A stretch of 64,000 bases of DNA from UBA7662 sp036787895 (GTDB taxonomy: Bacteria; Bacteroidota; Bacteroidia; UBA7662), in the NCBI GenBank assembly GCA_036787895.1, contig DAIQOK010000020.1, positions 1 through 64,000 of the forward strand, written 5' to 3'. The translations under genes and the position numbers were made by a program. Position 1 is the first letter of the stretch; every line of letters starts with the position of its first letter. The notes below the pieces were generated by a model. The model was not told the origin of the DNA, searched no databases, and saw only the letters and a program-made list of their open reading frames with translations. Positions 1 through 7,832 of the stretch are shown one piece after another.

Positions 1-187
1 CGCCAAAAGTGGTAATATCATCATCCGTCAGCGAGGCACCAAACACCACCCGGGCAATAATGTAGGTATTGGAAAAGACCATACCCTATTTGCTTTGGTT
101 GATGGAACAGTAAACTTCAGAAAAGGCGAAAAAGATCGTTCATTCGTATCTGTAATTCCTTTCGAAACAGAAGAAACCGCTAATTAA
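1..187 (+). CDS. rpmA: Large ribosomal subunit protein bL27 (C-terminal part)
   Basis: The window opens inside this gene; the reading frame begins at base 2 and stops with TAA at 185-187, leaving 61 residues. The visible protein contains the bL27 signature around KHHPGNNVGIGKDHTLFAL and continues with the GxVxFRKGEKDR-type segment seen near the end of the family. bL27 sits near the peptidyl-transferase centre of the 50S subunit. The N-terminus, and probably rplU upstream, lies outside the window. A strong hairpin terminator follows 17 bases after the stop, so the transcript ends here. Identification is firm from conserved sequence; only the 5' part is missing. Confidence 0.95.
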   Translation, partial: AKSGNIIIRQRGTKHHPGNNVGIGKDHTLFALVDGTVNFRKGEKDRSFVSVIPFETEETAN

Positions 188-204
188 GCGTTCTTCCAGC
201 ATAT

Positions 205-239
205 AAAAAGCTCCGTTCGTTCTGAACGGAGCTTTTTTA
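205..239. terminator. Bidirectional intrinsic terminator
   Basis: A 14-bp perfect stem (205-218 with 224-237) with a five-base loop and A and T tracts on both sides. It sits between the stop of rpmA (plus strand) and the stop of the carboxyltransferase gene (minus strand), so it can serve both. Confidence 0.9.
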
Positions 240-256
240 TTTTCAGTCCTGCTGAT

Positions 257-1882
257 TTATACCTGCAGCACACCCATATTAAACCGTTTGGTGATAGGCG
301 CATGATTCGCAGCTTCAATGCCCATGCTGATTACTTTACGGGTATCCAGTGGATCGATGATACCATCTACCCACAGCCTGGCAGCCGCATATTCCGGGGT
401 AGTTTGGCTGGTATAGCGGTCGGTGATTGTTTTTAGCATTTCAGCTTCTGCTTCAGGAGTGACGACTTCACCTTTGGCTTTGGCTGCACTTACATTGATT
501 TGTAAGAGCACTTTGGCGGCTTGTTCACCGCCCATAACCGCCATTTTAGCAGTTGGCCAGGCGTAAATCAACCGTGGATCGTAGGCTTTGCCGCACATGG
601 CATAATTGCCGGCACCATAAGAGTTTCCGGTAACGATGGTGAACTTGGGCACGACAGAATTTGCAACGGCATTCACCATTTTCGCCCCGTCTTTGATGAT
701 GCCGCCATGTTCGGAGCGACTACCCACCATAAAACCGGTCACATCCTGCAAGAATACCAATGGAATTTTTTTCTGATTGCAATTGGCGATAAAACGGGTG
801 GCTTTATCGGCGGAATCAGAGTAAATCACCCCGCCAAACTGCATTTCGCCCTTTTTGCTTTTTACGATTTTTCGTTGATTGGCGACTATACCTACCGCCC
901 AACCGTCGATTCGGGCATACCCACAAATGATGGATTGACCAAAGCCCTCTTTATACGGCGTAAACTCACTCTCATCCACCAAACGTTCAATGATTTCAAG
1001 CGTATCGTAAGGTTTGCCGCTTATCGGAAACAGACCATAAATATCTTCCGGCTTTTTTTTGGGTGCAACGGGTTTTACCCTATCGAATCCGGTTTTTTCG
1101 GCCTGACCTAATTTGTCTACCAATTTGCGGATGGTTTCCAGACAAGTTTTATCATCTGGCATCTTATAATCGGTCACGCCACTGATTTCGCAATGGGTTG
1201 TAGCACCGCCTAGGGTTTCATTGTCGATATCTTCGCCTATAGCCGCTTTCACGAGATAGGATCCTGCTAAAAAAATGCTACCGGTTTTGTCTACAATTAA
1301 GGCCTCATCCGACATGATGGGGAGATAAGCACCACCAGCAACGCAGGAACCCATAACAGCGGCAATCTGCACTATGCCTTCCGACGACATGATGGCATTA
1401 TTTCGGAAAATGCGACCAAAATGTTCCTTGTCAGGGAAAATTTCGTCTTGCATAGGCAAATACACGCCCGCACTATCAACCAAATAAATGATGGGGATTT
1501 TGTTCTCCATCGCAATTTCCTGGGCCCTTAAGTTCTTTTTGCCGGTAATTGGAAACCAGGCACCAGCCTTAACCGTAGCATCGTTAGCCACAATCACGCA
1601 TAAACGTTTGGAAACATAAGCCAATACAACCACCACCCCACCCGACGGACAACCACCATGTTCGGAATACATGCCTTCGCCGGCAAAACCTCCTACCTCA
1701 AGTGGCTCTGTTCCCGGATCCACCAACAAAGCAATACGCTCTCTGGCGGTAAGCTTGCCCTTCTCGTGAAGTTTGGCGATGGCTTTGTCGCCTCCGCCTT
1801 TTTTAATTTGTTCAAAACGGCTTTTATACTTAAAAAGGAGCTGTTTGTAGTCGTCTTCGTTTTTATTGAATTCCAAATTCAT
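257..1882 (-). CDS. Acyl-CoA carboxylase, carboxyltransferase (beta) subunit, methylcrotonyl-CoA type
   Basis: 541 residues, the usual length for the beta subunit of biotin-dependent acyl-CoA carboxylases (propionyl- or 3-methylcrotonyl-CoA carboxylase). It transfers carboxyl from carboxybiotin to the acyl-CoA. The N-terminal half carries LTARERIALLVDPG and the oxyanion-hole segment GSCVAGGAYLPIMSDEA; the C-terminal half carries the second crotonase-like core with QDVTGFMVG and GNSYGAGNYAMCG. The stretch FGRIFRNNAIMSSEGI resembles methylcrotonyl-CoA carboxylase beta more than propionyl-CoA carboxylase, suggesting leucine degradation; this assignment is an inference. No biotin carboxylase subunit lies nearby. 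A consensus -7 box (TATTTTTG on the minus strand, 1903-1910) lies 20 bases before the ATG. Confidence 0.9.
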   Translation of the reverse strand: MNLEFNKNEDDYKQLLFKYKSRFEQIKKGGGDKAIAKLHEKGKLTARERIALLVDPGTEPLEVGGFAGEGMYSEHGGCPSGGVVVVLAYVSKRLCVIVANDATVKAGAWFPITGKKNLRAQEIAMENKIPIIYLVDSAGVYLPMQDEIFPDKEHFGRIFRNNAIMSSEGIVQIAAVMGSCVAGGAYLPIMSDEALIVDKTGSIFLAGSYLVKAAIGEDIDNETLGGATTHCEISGVTDYKMPDDKTCLETIRKLVDKLGQAEKTGFDRVKPVAPKKKPEDIYGLFPISGKPYDTLEIIERLVDESEFTPYKEGFGQSIICGYARIDGWAVGIVANQRKIVKSKKGEMQFGGVIYSDSADKATRFIANCNQKKIPLVFLQDVTGFMVGSRSEHGGIIKDGAKMVNAVANSVVPKFTIVTGNSYGAGNYAMCGKAYDPRLIYAWPTAKMAVMGGEQAAKVLLQINVSAAKAKGEVVTPEAEAEMLKTITDRYTSQTTPEYAAARLWVDGIIDPLDTRKVISMGIEAANHAPITKRFNMGVLQV

Positions 1883-1902
1883 GGTTCTGGCTTATGGTCG
1901 GT

Positions 1903-1910
1903 CAAAAATA
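1903..1910 (-). promoter_or_regulatory. -7 promoter box of the carboxyltransferase gene
   Basis: TATTTTTG on the minus strand matches the Bacteroidota -7 consensus TAnnTTTG and lies 20 bases upstream of the start codon. No convincing -33 TTG was seen at the right distance. Confidence 0.5.
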
Positions 1911-1934
1911 AGGCTTAGCGTGAATTGTTTCCCT

Positions 1935-2144
1935 TTATTGTACCTGATCTTCCTCATCTAATTGAAAAAGTGCCTCAACTGTTTGCTGCAGAACTACTGC
2001 CAGTTTAAGCGCCAGCACGGTCGATGGTACATATTTGCCCGATTCGATAGAGTGAATGGTTTGACGGGAGACCGACAGTTTGTCGGCAAGTTCCGATTGT
2101 GTTATCATGAGCGCACTTCTGGCAGCTTTCACCTGATTTCTCAT
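1935..2144 (-). CDS. Small XRE/Cro-type helix-turn-helix regulator
   Basis: 69 residues, essentially only an HTH_3 domain: SQSELADKLSVSRQT-like recognition helix region (here TQSELADKLSVSRQTIHSIE) followed by the typical LALKLAVVLQQTVEALF helix. The ATG at 2144 is preferred over one ten codons upstream because a GGAGG Shine-Dalgarno sits just before it, and because it forms a four-base ATGA overlap with the stop of the upstream membrane-protein gene, implying translational coupling. Small regulators of this class are commonly encoded beside a small membrane protein and autoregulate the pair. The tandem repeat at 2653-2694 upstream of the pair is the natural operator candidate. Target and signal are unknown. 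Confidence 0.85.
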   Translation of the reverse strand: MRNQVKAARSALMITQSELADKLSVSRQTIHSIESGKYVPSTVLALKLAVVLQQTVEALFQLDEEDQVQ

Positions 2145-2602
2145 ACTTCCTCCAATTGTTTTGAAGCTTTCCACAATAAATAGCGGAAGCGGAGACCAAA
2201 AAGCAACAATAAGGTGAACATATTGTAAACCAGCACCGTGAAAAAATCAGAGCCATGCACAAAAACAACGGCTAGGACCAAAATGCCATAATGCCACCAA
2301 ACCGACCAGCTCAGGGCCCTTAACCGTAAAATTCCTGTCCATTCGTCCTCCCTTTTTTCGGCTGAGAAGACGAGCAACAATAATCCGGTAATCACGCCAA
2401 TGGCTGCCAGTTCATCGGTAAAGTTTAGGTCGCCCAACAGCACATCTTCTTTCCAAAAGTTAAAAAGCCAGCCATGTTTAACATCCAGCCATGACCAACT
2501 AAACTCGAGATACATACAAGCCAGCCCTAAAACGAGACCCGGAAGAAAGAGTGACCAGCCCAGTAGTCGGTAGCAGTTGGGAAAAAGCAGTAATTTTTTC
2601 AT
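2141..2602 (-). CDS. Uncharacterised four-helix membrane protein
   Basis: 153 residues with four predicted membrane segments (about residues 12-32, 64-82, 100-118 and 124-142) and a short basic C-terminus. I do not recognise a named family. It is the first gene of a two-gene minus-strand operon with the small HTH regulator, whose start overlaps this stop by four bases. The upstream region holds a plausible promoter (TTG at 2656-2654, 20-base spacer, TAACTTTA at 2633-2626) and a tandem repeat overlapping the -33 element. The pairing suggests a membrane component whose expression or signal is tied to the regulator; nothing in the sequence shows an enzymatic motif. Confidence 0.75.
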   Translation of the reverse strand: MKKLLLFPNCYRLLGWSLFLPGLVLGLACMYLEFSWSWLDVKHGWLFNFWKEDVLLGDLNFTDELAAIGVITGLLLLVFSAEKREDEWTGILRLRALSWSVWWHYGILVLAVVFVHGSDFFTVLVYNMFTLLLLFGLRFRYLLWKASKQLEEV

Positions 2603-2625
2603 GACACAGTTTTTTATGTGATTTA

Positions 2626-2656
2626 TAAAGTTATTGCTAAGGTATTCTCACCACAA
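2626..2656 (-). promoter_or_regulatory. Promoter of the membrane-protein/HTH operon
   Basis: On the minus strand TTG (2656-2654), a 20-base spacer and TAACTTTA (2633-2626) match the Bacteroidota -33/-7 arrangement with one mismatch in the -7 box. It lies 23 bases before the start codon. Confidence 0.5.
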
Positions 2657-2694
2657 TGTTAAGTAAACTTTACACAATGTAAAGTATGCTTTAC
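2653..2694. repeat. Tandem 21-bp direct repeat, candidate operator
   Basis: Two abutting 21-base units, 2653-2673 and 2674-2694, agree at 18 of 21 positions (consensus ACAATGTnAAGTAnnCTTTAC). Each unit contains a palindrome: GTAAACTTTAC at 2663-2673 and GTAAAG-4-CTTTAC at 2679-2694. The period equals two helical turns, and the first unit overlaps the putative -33 element of the operon at 2141-2602. Confidence 0.6.
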
Positions 2695-2775
2695 GTTAAA
2701 AAAATACAAATCACCTCATTTACACAGGGTTCAGCTAAATTCTCATCACTGAGCTGCAAAAAAGTCAGAAAATCT

Positions 2776-2783
2776 TACCTTTG
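2776..2783 (+). promoter_or_regulatory. -7 promoter box of the SRP RNA gene
   Basis: TACCTTTG is a perfect match to TAnnTTTG. Four bases separate it from the first base of the SRP RNA terminal helix at 2788, which fixes the box-to-start distance for this genome. Confidence 0.7.
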
Positions 2784-2787
2784 CGCT

Positions 2788-2890
2788 GGGGTAAGTCTTG
2801 TACGACCAGCTCCTGCTGAATCCCCCAGGGTAGGAATACAGCAAGGGTAGGCGGTTGAGCGGTGCGATGCAAGTAGCTTACCCCTTTTTT
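2788..2890 (+). ncRNA. ffs: Signal recognition particle RNA, small bacterial (4.5S) type
   Basis: About 97 bases plus a T-run. The ends pair perfectly (GGGGTAAG at 2788-2795 with CTTACCCC at 2877-2884). The centre contains the SRP domain IV signature: CCCAGGGTAGGAAT, with the GGAA tetraloop, followed by ACAGCAAGGGTA, which forms the asymmetric loop that binds Ffh. A run of six T follows at 2885-2890 as terminator. It directs membrane-protein ribosomes to FtsY and the Sec translocon. The perfect -7 box lies immediately upstream. No Alu-domain extension is present, as expected for the small bacterial form. Confidence 0.93.
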
Positions 2891-2960
2891 ATTGCCTTAC
2901 ACACTGCAGGTGCTGTTTTTGCAGTACCGAGCAGTCCATCATAAAGTCAAAAACAGCCTT

Positions 2961-3620
2961 ATGAAATTTTTCATCGACACCGCTAATCTCGATCAAATCC
3001 GCGAAGCCCATGCCTTAGGTGTGTTGGACGGCGTTACCACCAATCCAACGCTCATGGCCAAAGAAGGTATTTCCGGAGATGCCAATGTGCTTAACCACTA
3101 TCGCGCCATTTGTGCCATAATAGATGGTGATGTAAGTGCCGAAGTTATCAGTACTGATTTAGCCGGCATGATTGCTGAAGGTGAAAAACTGGCAGCACTG
3201 GACGAGAAAATCGTGGTGAAAGTCCCCATGATTGCCGATGGTGTAAAGGCTATCAAATATTTCAGTAGCAAAGGCATCAAAACCAATTGCACCCTGGTGT
3301 TTTCTCCGGGTCAGGCCATTTTAGCCGCCAAAGCAGGTGCTACCTATGTTTCTCCTTTTATGGGGCGTTTAGACGACATTTCATTTGATGGCATTCAACT
3401 TATCGAACAAATCGTTCGTATTTACACCATCAATGGTTGGGAAACTGAAGTTTTGGCTGCTTCTGTTCGCAACAGTCTGCATATTGTAAAATGCGCCGAA
3501 GTAGGTGCCGATGTGGTTACTTGTCCATTAAGCGCCATTTCAGGCTTGCTCAATCACCCGCTGACCGATAAAGGTCTGGCTCAATTCCTCGCCGACCACG
3601 CCAAAGCCAACAAAGCCTAA
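2961..3620 (+). CDS. Small transaldolase / fructose-6-phosphate aldolase family protein
   Basis: 219 residues, the length of the short transaldolase (TAL/FSA, MipB) family, which acts in the non-oxidative pentose phosphate pathway. The ATG at 2961 gives the canonical N-terminus MKFFIDTANLDQI; an upstream in-frame extension would begin near the SRP RNA terminator and is rejected. Motifs seen are DGVTTNPTLMAKEG, the Schiff-base lysine in KIVVKVPM and the ATYVSPFMGRLDD segment. Transaldolase rather than fructose-6-phosphate aldolase activity is the likelier call in Bacteroidota, but the two cannot be separated safely by eye. A strong terminator follows. Confidence 0.9.
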   Translation: MKFFIDTANLDQIREAHALGVLDGVTTNPTLMAKEGISGDANVLNHYRAICAIIDGDVSAEVISTDLAGMIAEGEKLAALDEKIVVKVPMIADGVKAIKYFSSKGIKTNCTLVFSPGQAILAAKAGATYVSPFMGRLDDISFDGIQLIEQIVRIYTINGWETEVLAASVRNSLHIVKCAEVGADVVTCPLSAISGLLNHPLTDKGLAQFLADHAKANKA

Positions 3621-3641
3621 CTGTAGCCTATATTGATATCC

Positions 3642-3674
3642 ATCCCGTTTTCTTCGCTGAAAACGGGATTTTTT
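3642..3674. terminator. Intrinsic terminator
   Basis: 11-bp perfect stem (3642-3652 with 3659-3669), six-base loop and a T-run on the plus strand. It ends the transaldolase transcript. Confidence 0.85.
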
Positions 3675-3705
3675 AGGCCTGCTTTCCGGTTGAAATAGAA
3701 TTTTC

Positions 3706-4521
3706 TTAAGTTAAATTCAGCTCTCTTTTCATAAATCGGATTAGTGCCCTCGACCGTACCGACCACGGCAACCAACGAAAAATCAGGTAATTCAAGCGGT
3801 TCGACCAGCCAGGAATAATCAGGGGCTTATTTTTGCTTAAACCTTCTAAAGCAATACGTGCGATTTCATCCACCTCCATCACTGATTGCCGCCCGAGCCA
3901 ATTTTGATTTTTGAGTCGAGCACTCACATCGGCATTCGTCATCATGCCGCCTGGATGCAATGCAAAAACCCGGATATTGGTTTGTTCGCGCAATTCCGCA
4001 TCTAATCCCAGACTAAAATGCGTTATAAAAGCTTTGGTTGCCGGATAAACGGTCTTGTAAGGCATAGGAGTAAGCCCTGCCATACTCGACACATTAAGTA
4101 TACGCGCTGGATAATCCCCTTTCAGCCGGGGAAGTAAAGCATGGGAAAAAAGCGTGGTATGCATCACATTCAGGAGGATTTGCTGCTCCAACCAATCGGC
4201 GCTTGCTGTTTCAAAAGGCCGACTTCCGCCAATACCCGCATTGTTGATGAGTAAATCGAGCTGGATTTGATTTTGCTGCAAATAATCGATGATTTCGGTC
4301 CGAAAAGTAGTTTTGGTCAGATTACCTTCCAAAAAATGAACCTTAACCCCGTAGGTTTGGGTCAGTTCAGCAGCTAACTCAGCCAAGCCTTCATCAGCCA
4401 GCGACACTAGTATTAATGCTCGACCAGCCTTTGCCAATCGGTGGGCGAATGCTGCACCTAAACCCGTGCTCGCGCCGGTTACCAAAGCATAGTATACTTT
4501 AAGATCAGTTAATTTGCTCAT
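3706..4521 (-). CDS. Short-chain dehydrogenase/reductase (classical SDR)
   Basis: 271 residues. The cofactor motif TGASTGLG is at residues 15-22, NNAG at 93-96, the catalytic serine near 145-146 and YPATK at 159-163, so the full SDR catalytic set is present. The C-terminal 45 residues are hydrophobic and basic (NYLIFRWLPWSVRSRALIRF), which may associate with the membrane. The family resembles DltE/YqjQ-type short-chain reductases acting on ketones or acyl chains; the substrate cannot be read from sequence. The start overlaps the stop of xerD by four bases, so it is translated downstream of the recombinase, a coupling with no obvious functional logic. Confidence 0.88.
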   Translation of the reverse strand: MSKLTDLKVYYALVTGASTGLGAAFAHRLAKAGRALILVSLADEGLAELAAELTQTYGVKVHFLEGNLTKTTFRTEIIDYLQQNQIQLDLLINNAGIGGSRPFETASADWLEQQILLNVMHTTLFSHALLPRLKGDYPARILNVSSMAGLTPMPYKTVYPATKAFITHFSLGLDAELREQTNIRVFALHPGGMMTNADVSARLKNQNWLGRQSVMEVDEIARIALEGLSKNKPLIIPGWSNRLNYLIFRWLPWSVRSRALIRFMKRELNLT

Positions 4522-5417
4522 CCCCTGGGGTGAAATTTCATGACCACTTCTCGCAGATAATCTCGACTAATATGAGTGTATATTTCGGTAGTTGTGATAC
4601 TTTCATGCCCGAGCATATCCTGTACCGCACGTAAATCGGCACCAGCCTCTACCAAATGGGTAGCAAAAGAATGACGAAAAGTATGCGGGCTAATGGCTTT
4701 GCGAATACCTGCCTGTGCTGCCAATTCTTTGCAGATGAAAAAGACCATAATTCGTGTCAATTGCCGACCATTTCGACTTAAAAAAACATAATCTTCCTGT
4801 CCTTTTTTTACATTCAGGTGAATACGTGTGCTTTCCAAATACCATTGAATGGCATGCTGCGCCTCCTGACCTATCGGCACTATCCTTTCCTTATCTCCTT
4901 TTCCGACTACCCTAATAAAACCCGCTTGAAAAAAGAGGTTTGATAATTTTAGGTCAACCAATTCCGTGACCCGCAGTCCGCAGCCATATAAAGTTTCGAT
5001 AATGGCCTTATTGCGGTGCCCTTCAGCCTTACTCATGTCGATGCAAGCGAGCATAGCATTAATGTCTTCCAACGACAAAACCTCGGGCAATTTGCGTTTT
5101 AAACGCGGCATTTCAAGCAATTCTGCCGGATTATCCATCATTAAACCCTCCAAAACGGCATATTTATAAAAAGCTTTGATGCCGGAAATGATACGGGCTT
5201 GCGATGTGGCGCTCAAATTAAACTCATTGACCCATATCAGGAACTTCTGCAAATCGGGATGTTTCAGGTCGCGATACGAGGGTTTTTCAGGCAACATACT
5301 GGCATATTGAGCCAATTTACAGATGTCATTCAGATAAGCTTCCACGGTATTGGTTGATAAGGACCGTTCCAATTGCAGATATGCTTTAAATCCTTTGATT
5401 TCCGCTTGCCAGTTCAC
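4518..5417 (-). CDS. xerD: Site-specific tyrosine recombinase XerD/XerC type
   Basis: 299 residues, typical of XerC/XerD, which resolve chromosome dimers at dif. An N-terminal SAM-like core-binding domain (about 1-95) is followed by the catalytic domain with R149 (GLRVTE), K173 (VGKGDK), H245 and R248 (HTFRHSFATH), H271 (LGHESITTT) and the nucleophile Y280. All catalytic residues are intact. The start codon is GTG at 5417. The aroQ promoter overlaps its 5' end on the other strand. No integrase-associated attachment site or phage gene is nearby, so this is the housekeeping enzyme. Assignment to XerD rather than XerC rests on the general look and is tentative. Confidence 0.88.
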   Translation of the reverse strand: MNWQAEIKGFKAYLQLERSLSTNTVEAYLNDICKLAQYASMLPEKPSYRDLKHPDLQKFLIWVNEFNLSATSQARIISGIKAFYKYAVLEGLMMDNPAELLEMPRLKRKLPEVLSLEDINAMLACIDMSKAEGHRNKAIIETLYGCGLRVTELVDLKLSNLFFQAGFIRVVGKGDKERIVPIGQEAQHAIQWYLESTRIHLNVKKGQEDYVFLSRNGRQLTRIMVFFICKELAAQAGIRKAISPHTFRHSFATHLVEAGADLRAVQDMLGHESITTTEIYTHISRDYLREVVMKFHPRG

Positions 5418-5426
5418 TTATCTTTG
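5394..5426 (+). promoter_or_regulatory. aroQ promoter
   Basis: TTTG at 5394-5397, a 21-base spacer and TATCTTTG at 5419-5426 match the Bacteroidota -33/-7 consensus. It overlaps the xerD start region on the opposite strand. Confidence 0.7.
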
Positions 5427-5457
5427 CCTTAAGTCCGACTAAGTTCGTTTATTCAAA

Positions 5458-5892
5458 GTGAATCCAAAAGCCCGCATTATTATCATCAATGGCCCCAACC
5501 TTAATTTGTTGGGAAAACGCGAAACCAATATTTATGGTAATCAGGATTTCGAGTCCTTTTTTGAAGGTTTATCGGCTGATTTTCAAGACTTCGACCTTTC
5601 CTATTACCAATCGAATGTAGAAGGTGAACTCATCAATAAACTACATGAAGTAGGCTTTAGTTACAATTACATCTTACTGAATGCCGGTGGTTATACTCAT
5701 ACCAGCGTTGCGCTTAGTGATGCTGTTGCCGCCATTCAAACGCCGGTGATTGAAGTGCACATTTCTAATCCTCAGGCCAGAGAGGAATACCGCCACATCT
5801 CCTTATTAAGCAAAAACTGCAAAGCGGTAGTAAGTGGCTTTGGACTGCACTCCTACTTTGTTGCCTTGCTGGGAATTCGTCGCTTACTTTAG
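5458..5892 (+). CDS. aroQ: 3-dehydroquinate dehydratase, type II
   Basis: 144 residues, the normal length for the dodecameric type II enzyme of the shikimate pathway. The NGPNLNLLGKRE motif at residues 11-22 carries the catalytic arginine 21; the catalytic tyrosine is Y26, N75 lies in LLNAGGYTHTS and H101 in EVHISN. Translation begins with GTG at 5458, the only suitable codon between the promoter and the first motif. The promoter at 5394-5426 predicts a leader of about 25 bases. The stop overlaps the convergent glycosyltransferase gene by four bases, leaving no room for a separate terminator. Confidence 0.95.
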   Translation: MNPKARIIIINGPNLNLLGKRETNIYGNQDFESFFEGLSADFQDFDLSYYQSNVEGELINKLHEVGFSYNYILLNAGGYTHTSVALSDAVAAIQTPVIEVHISNPQAREEYRHISLLSKNCKAVVSGFGLHSYFVALLGIRRLL

Positions 5893-6947
5893 TCTTTGGC
5901 TTCTATGAAGCGATTGGTAGATACAAAACCTGGCATTCGTTTGCGGCCCAAAACGAAATAATCCAACACAATACTTCCCTGGTAAATCTCTTTAAAACTA
6001 CCTCTCAGCCGTTTTTTGGGTATTTGTCGTCTTTTTTCGCCATTAGTGCGGAACTGTTTGTAAAAGTCCATATGTGCCGCGATAACAGCCTTAAAATCGG
6101 GCTTTGAGCCACTTAATAAAAATTTCATGGCTGCCGGAAAATCGAGTATCATTCGTGACAATACTACCAAGTACATCTGAAATACCGGTAGGTTTTTCTG
6201 CAGCGTAATGAGACTGTTCCTGAAATTGAGAAAAGTTTTTCTCGGATTACCATAGGCCAAAGAGCCTCCACCCAGGTGATATACCACACTTTGATGGGTT
6301 TGAAGCAATTTATAACCGGCATTATGCAGCCGCCAGCAAAAGTCGATTTCCTCCATATGCGCAAAGTAGTCGGCATCCAGCCCGCCTACTTTCCAGAACA
6401 CATCGGCCTTCACAAACATACAAGCCCCCGAAACCCAGAACACCTCTTTTTCGTAGTCGTATTGCCCTAAATCAAGCTCTAATCCTTGAAAAACCCGACC
6501 GGCACAAAAAGGATAACCCCACCTATCAATGTAGCCACCGGCGGCGCCAGCATATTCAAACAGGGTTTTATCGGTCCATGACAACAGTTTTGGTTGCACA
6601 GCTGCCACTGTTTGATGATTTTTCATCAACGCAATTGGCCGGTCAAGCCAGTTGGGCGTAACTTCTACATCGCTGTTGAGCAATACATAGTAGCGGGCTG
6701 CGATCTCTTGGAGACCGGCATTGTAACCACCGGCATACCCTAGGTTTTCTTTGAGCTGAACAATTTCTACGCGACCACCATAGTGAGTACGCAAAAAGGC
6801 CACCGAATCATCGGTAGAGTTATTGTCGACTACATACAATTTCCAGTCGCTATAAACTGTTTGCAAAACACTCGGCAAATAGGTTTCGAGGTGTTTTCTT
6901 CCATTCCAGTTTAAGATGACAACAGCTACTTCGGGATATTCAGCCAT
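5889..6947 (-). CDS. Glycosyltransferase family 2, rhamnosyltransferase-like
   Basis: 352 residues. The GT-A fold is visible from VVILNWNGRKHL near the N-terminus, VVDNNSTDDS at 39-48, the ENLGYAGGYNAG nucleotide-binding loop at 67-78 and the NSDVE metal-binding motif at 91-95; HMEEIDFCWR downstream supplies the acceptor-side ED motif of WcaA/rhamnosyltransferase-like enzymes. The C-terminal 90 residues are basic and hydrophobic and may contact the inner membrane. It is the last gene of a three-gene minus-strand operon with the acyltransferase (eight-base overlap) and the GWxTD protein, suggesting a role in lipopolysaccharide or another envelope glycolipid. The sugar is unknown. Confidence 0.88.
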   Translation of the reverse strand: MAEYPEVAVVILNWNGRKHLETYLPSVLQTVYSDWKLYVVDNNSTDDSVAFLRTHYGGRVEIVQLKENLGYAGGYNAGLQEIAARYYVLLNSDVEVTPNWLDRPIALMKNHQTVAAVQPKLLSWTDKTLFEYAGAAGGYIDRWGYPFCAGRVFQGLELDLGQYDYEKEVFWVSGACMFVKADVFWKVGGLDADYFAHMEEIDFCWRLHNAGYKLLQTHQSVVYHLGGGSLAYGNPRKTFLNFRNSLITLQKNLPVFQMYLVVLSRMILDFPAAMKFLLSGSKPDFKAVIAAHMDFYKQFRTNGEKRRQIPKKRLRGSFKEIYQGSIVLDYFVLGRKRMPGFVSTNRFIEAKD

Positions 6948-7830
6948 TTTCTACTTCTGCTCTTTTTAACTTCCAACGTTTATGCGACCACAACCAATAT
7001 TCGGGTTGTTCGTACAAAAATTCTTCTAATGCAAGGGTATGTGCTGCTGTAATCTCACCGGGCGCCGTGGTTGTCGGCTTATCGGTAATTAATGCCAGGG
7101 TAATCGTATAATACCCCCTTTTAACTCGCCTCATTTTACCAAAAACTACTGCTTCATCGTATTTTTTAGCGATGTCTTCAGCGCCGAGATAGACTGCTGT
7201 TTCCTGGTTTAAAAAATTAAGCCAAATGAACTTATTGTGCCGCATGGGCGACTGATCTCCCCCAAAAAAACTGGCATGAGGCCTGGTTTTATAACTTTCG
7301 ATGGTTTTAAATACAGCCTTCATCGGAACAGCCATTACTCCAAAACGACTTCTCAGGTCAATCATGAGCTGATCCATACCTTTATTACTCAAAGGCTTGT
7401 AGACGAAAAAGAGCTGGTGTTTGGTGTATCGTGCTAATTGTTTGGCGTACCATTCCCAGTTGGCGTGATGTCCCAGTAGATGAACCACGCTTTGCCCCTT
7501 GTCATAGAGGCTGTTCATCACCTCCGGGTTCAATAGTTTTACCCGTTTGTCGAGCTCTGCCTCCGAAATCGTCAAGGTTTTAAAGGTCTCAACAAATTGA
7601 TCACTCAGGTACTGGTAAAACTTTCGGGCTATCCGCTTAATCTCCTCTTCGCTTTTTTCCGGAAAACTATTTCTCAGATTGGTGAGCACTACATGTCGAC
7701 GGTAGCCAATCACATAATAGTTAAGCACAAATAATAGATCACTTAATGCGTACAACAGCCAAAAGGGTAAACTCGAAAAAATAAGAAGTAAGAAGCGTTG
7801 AAGCCGGTAACTGAGTGTGGTCATGCTCAA
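6940..7830 (-). CDS. Lysophospholipid/lipid A acyltransferase (LpxL/HtrB family)
   Basis: 296 residues, the usual length for HtrB/LpxL enzymes that add a secondary acyl chain to lipid A on the cytoplasmic face of the inner membrane. A hydrophobic N-terminal anchor (about 12-42) is followed by the catalytic H-x4-E motif in GHHANWEW (H121, E126). Further conserved features are FFGGDQSP and a late YEQPEYWLWSHKRWK, matching the family's PExWxWxHxRW ending. The gene lies two bases after the GWxTD gene and overlaps the glycosyltransferase, pointing to lipid A or ornithine-lipid-type envelope lipid modification. Confidence 0.88.
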   Translation of the reverse strand: MSMTTLSYRLQRFLLLIFSSLPFWLLYALSDLLFVLNYYVIGYRRHVVLTNLRNSFPEKSEEEIKRIARKFYQYLSDQFVETFKTLTISEAELDKRVKLLNPEVMNSLYDKGQSVVHLLGHHANWEWYAKQLARYTKHQLFFVYKPLSNKGMDQLMIDLRSRFGVMAVPMKAVFKTIESYKTRPHASFFGGDQSPMRHNKFIWLNFLNQETAVYLGAEDIAKKYDEAVVFGKMRRVKRGYYTITLALITDKPTTTAPGEITAAHTLALEEFLYEQPEYWLWSHKRWKLKRAEVENG

Positions 7831-7832
7831 GC

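Noticed and set aside
521..1111. Long plus-strand reading frame
   Set aside because: It is antisense to the well-conserved carboxyltransferase gene and has no family signal or promoter.
2892..2960. N-terminal extension of the transaldolase
   Set aside because: It would begin just after the SRP RNA T-run and adds sequence unlike the family; ATG 2961 gives the canonical start.
4518..5417. Tyrosine recombinase as a marker of an integrated element
   Set aside because: It has XerD length and motifs and housekeeping neighbours (aroQ, SDR); no attachment repeats, phage or conjugation genes nearby.
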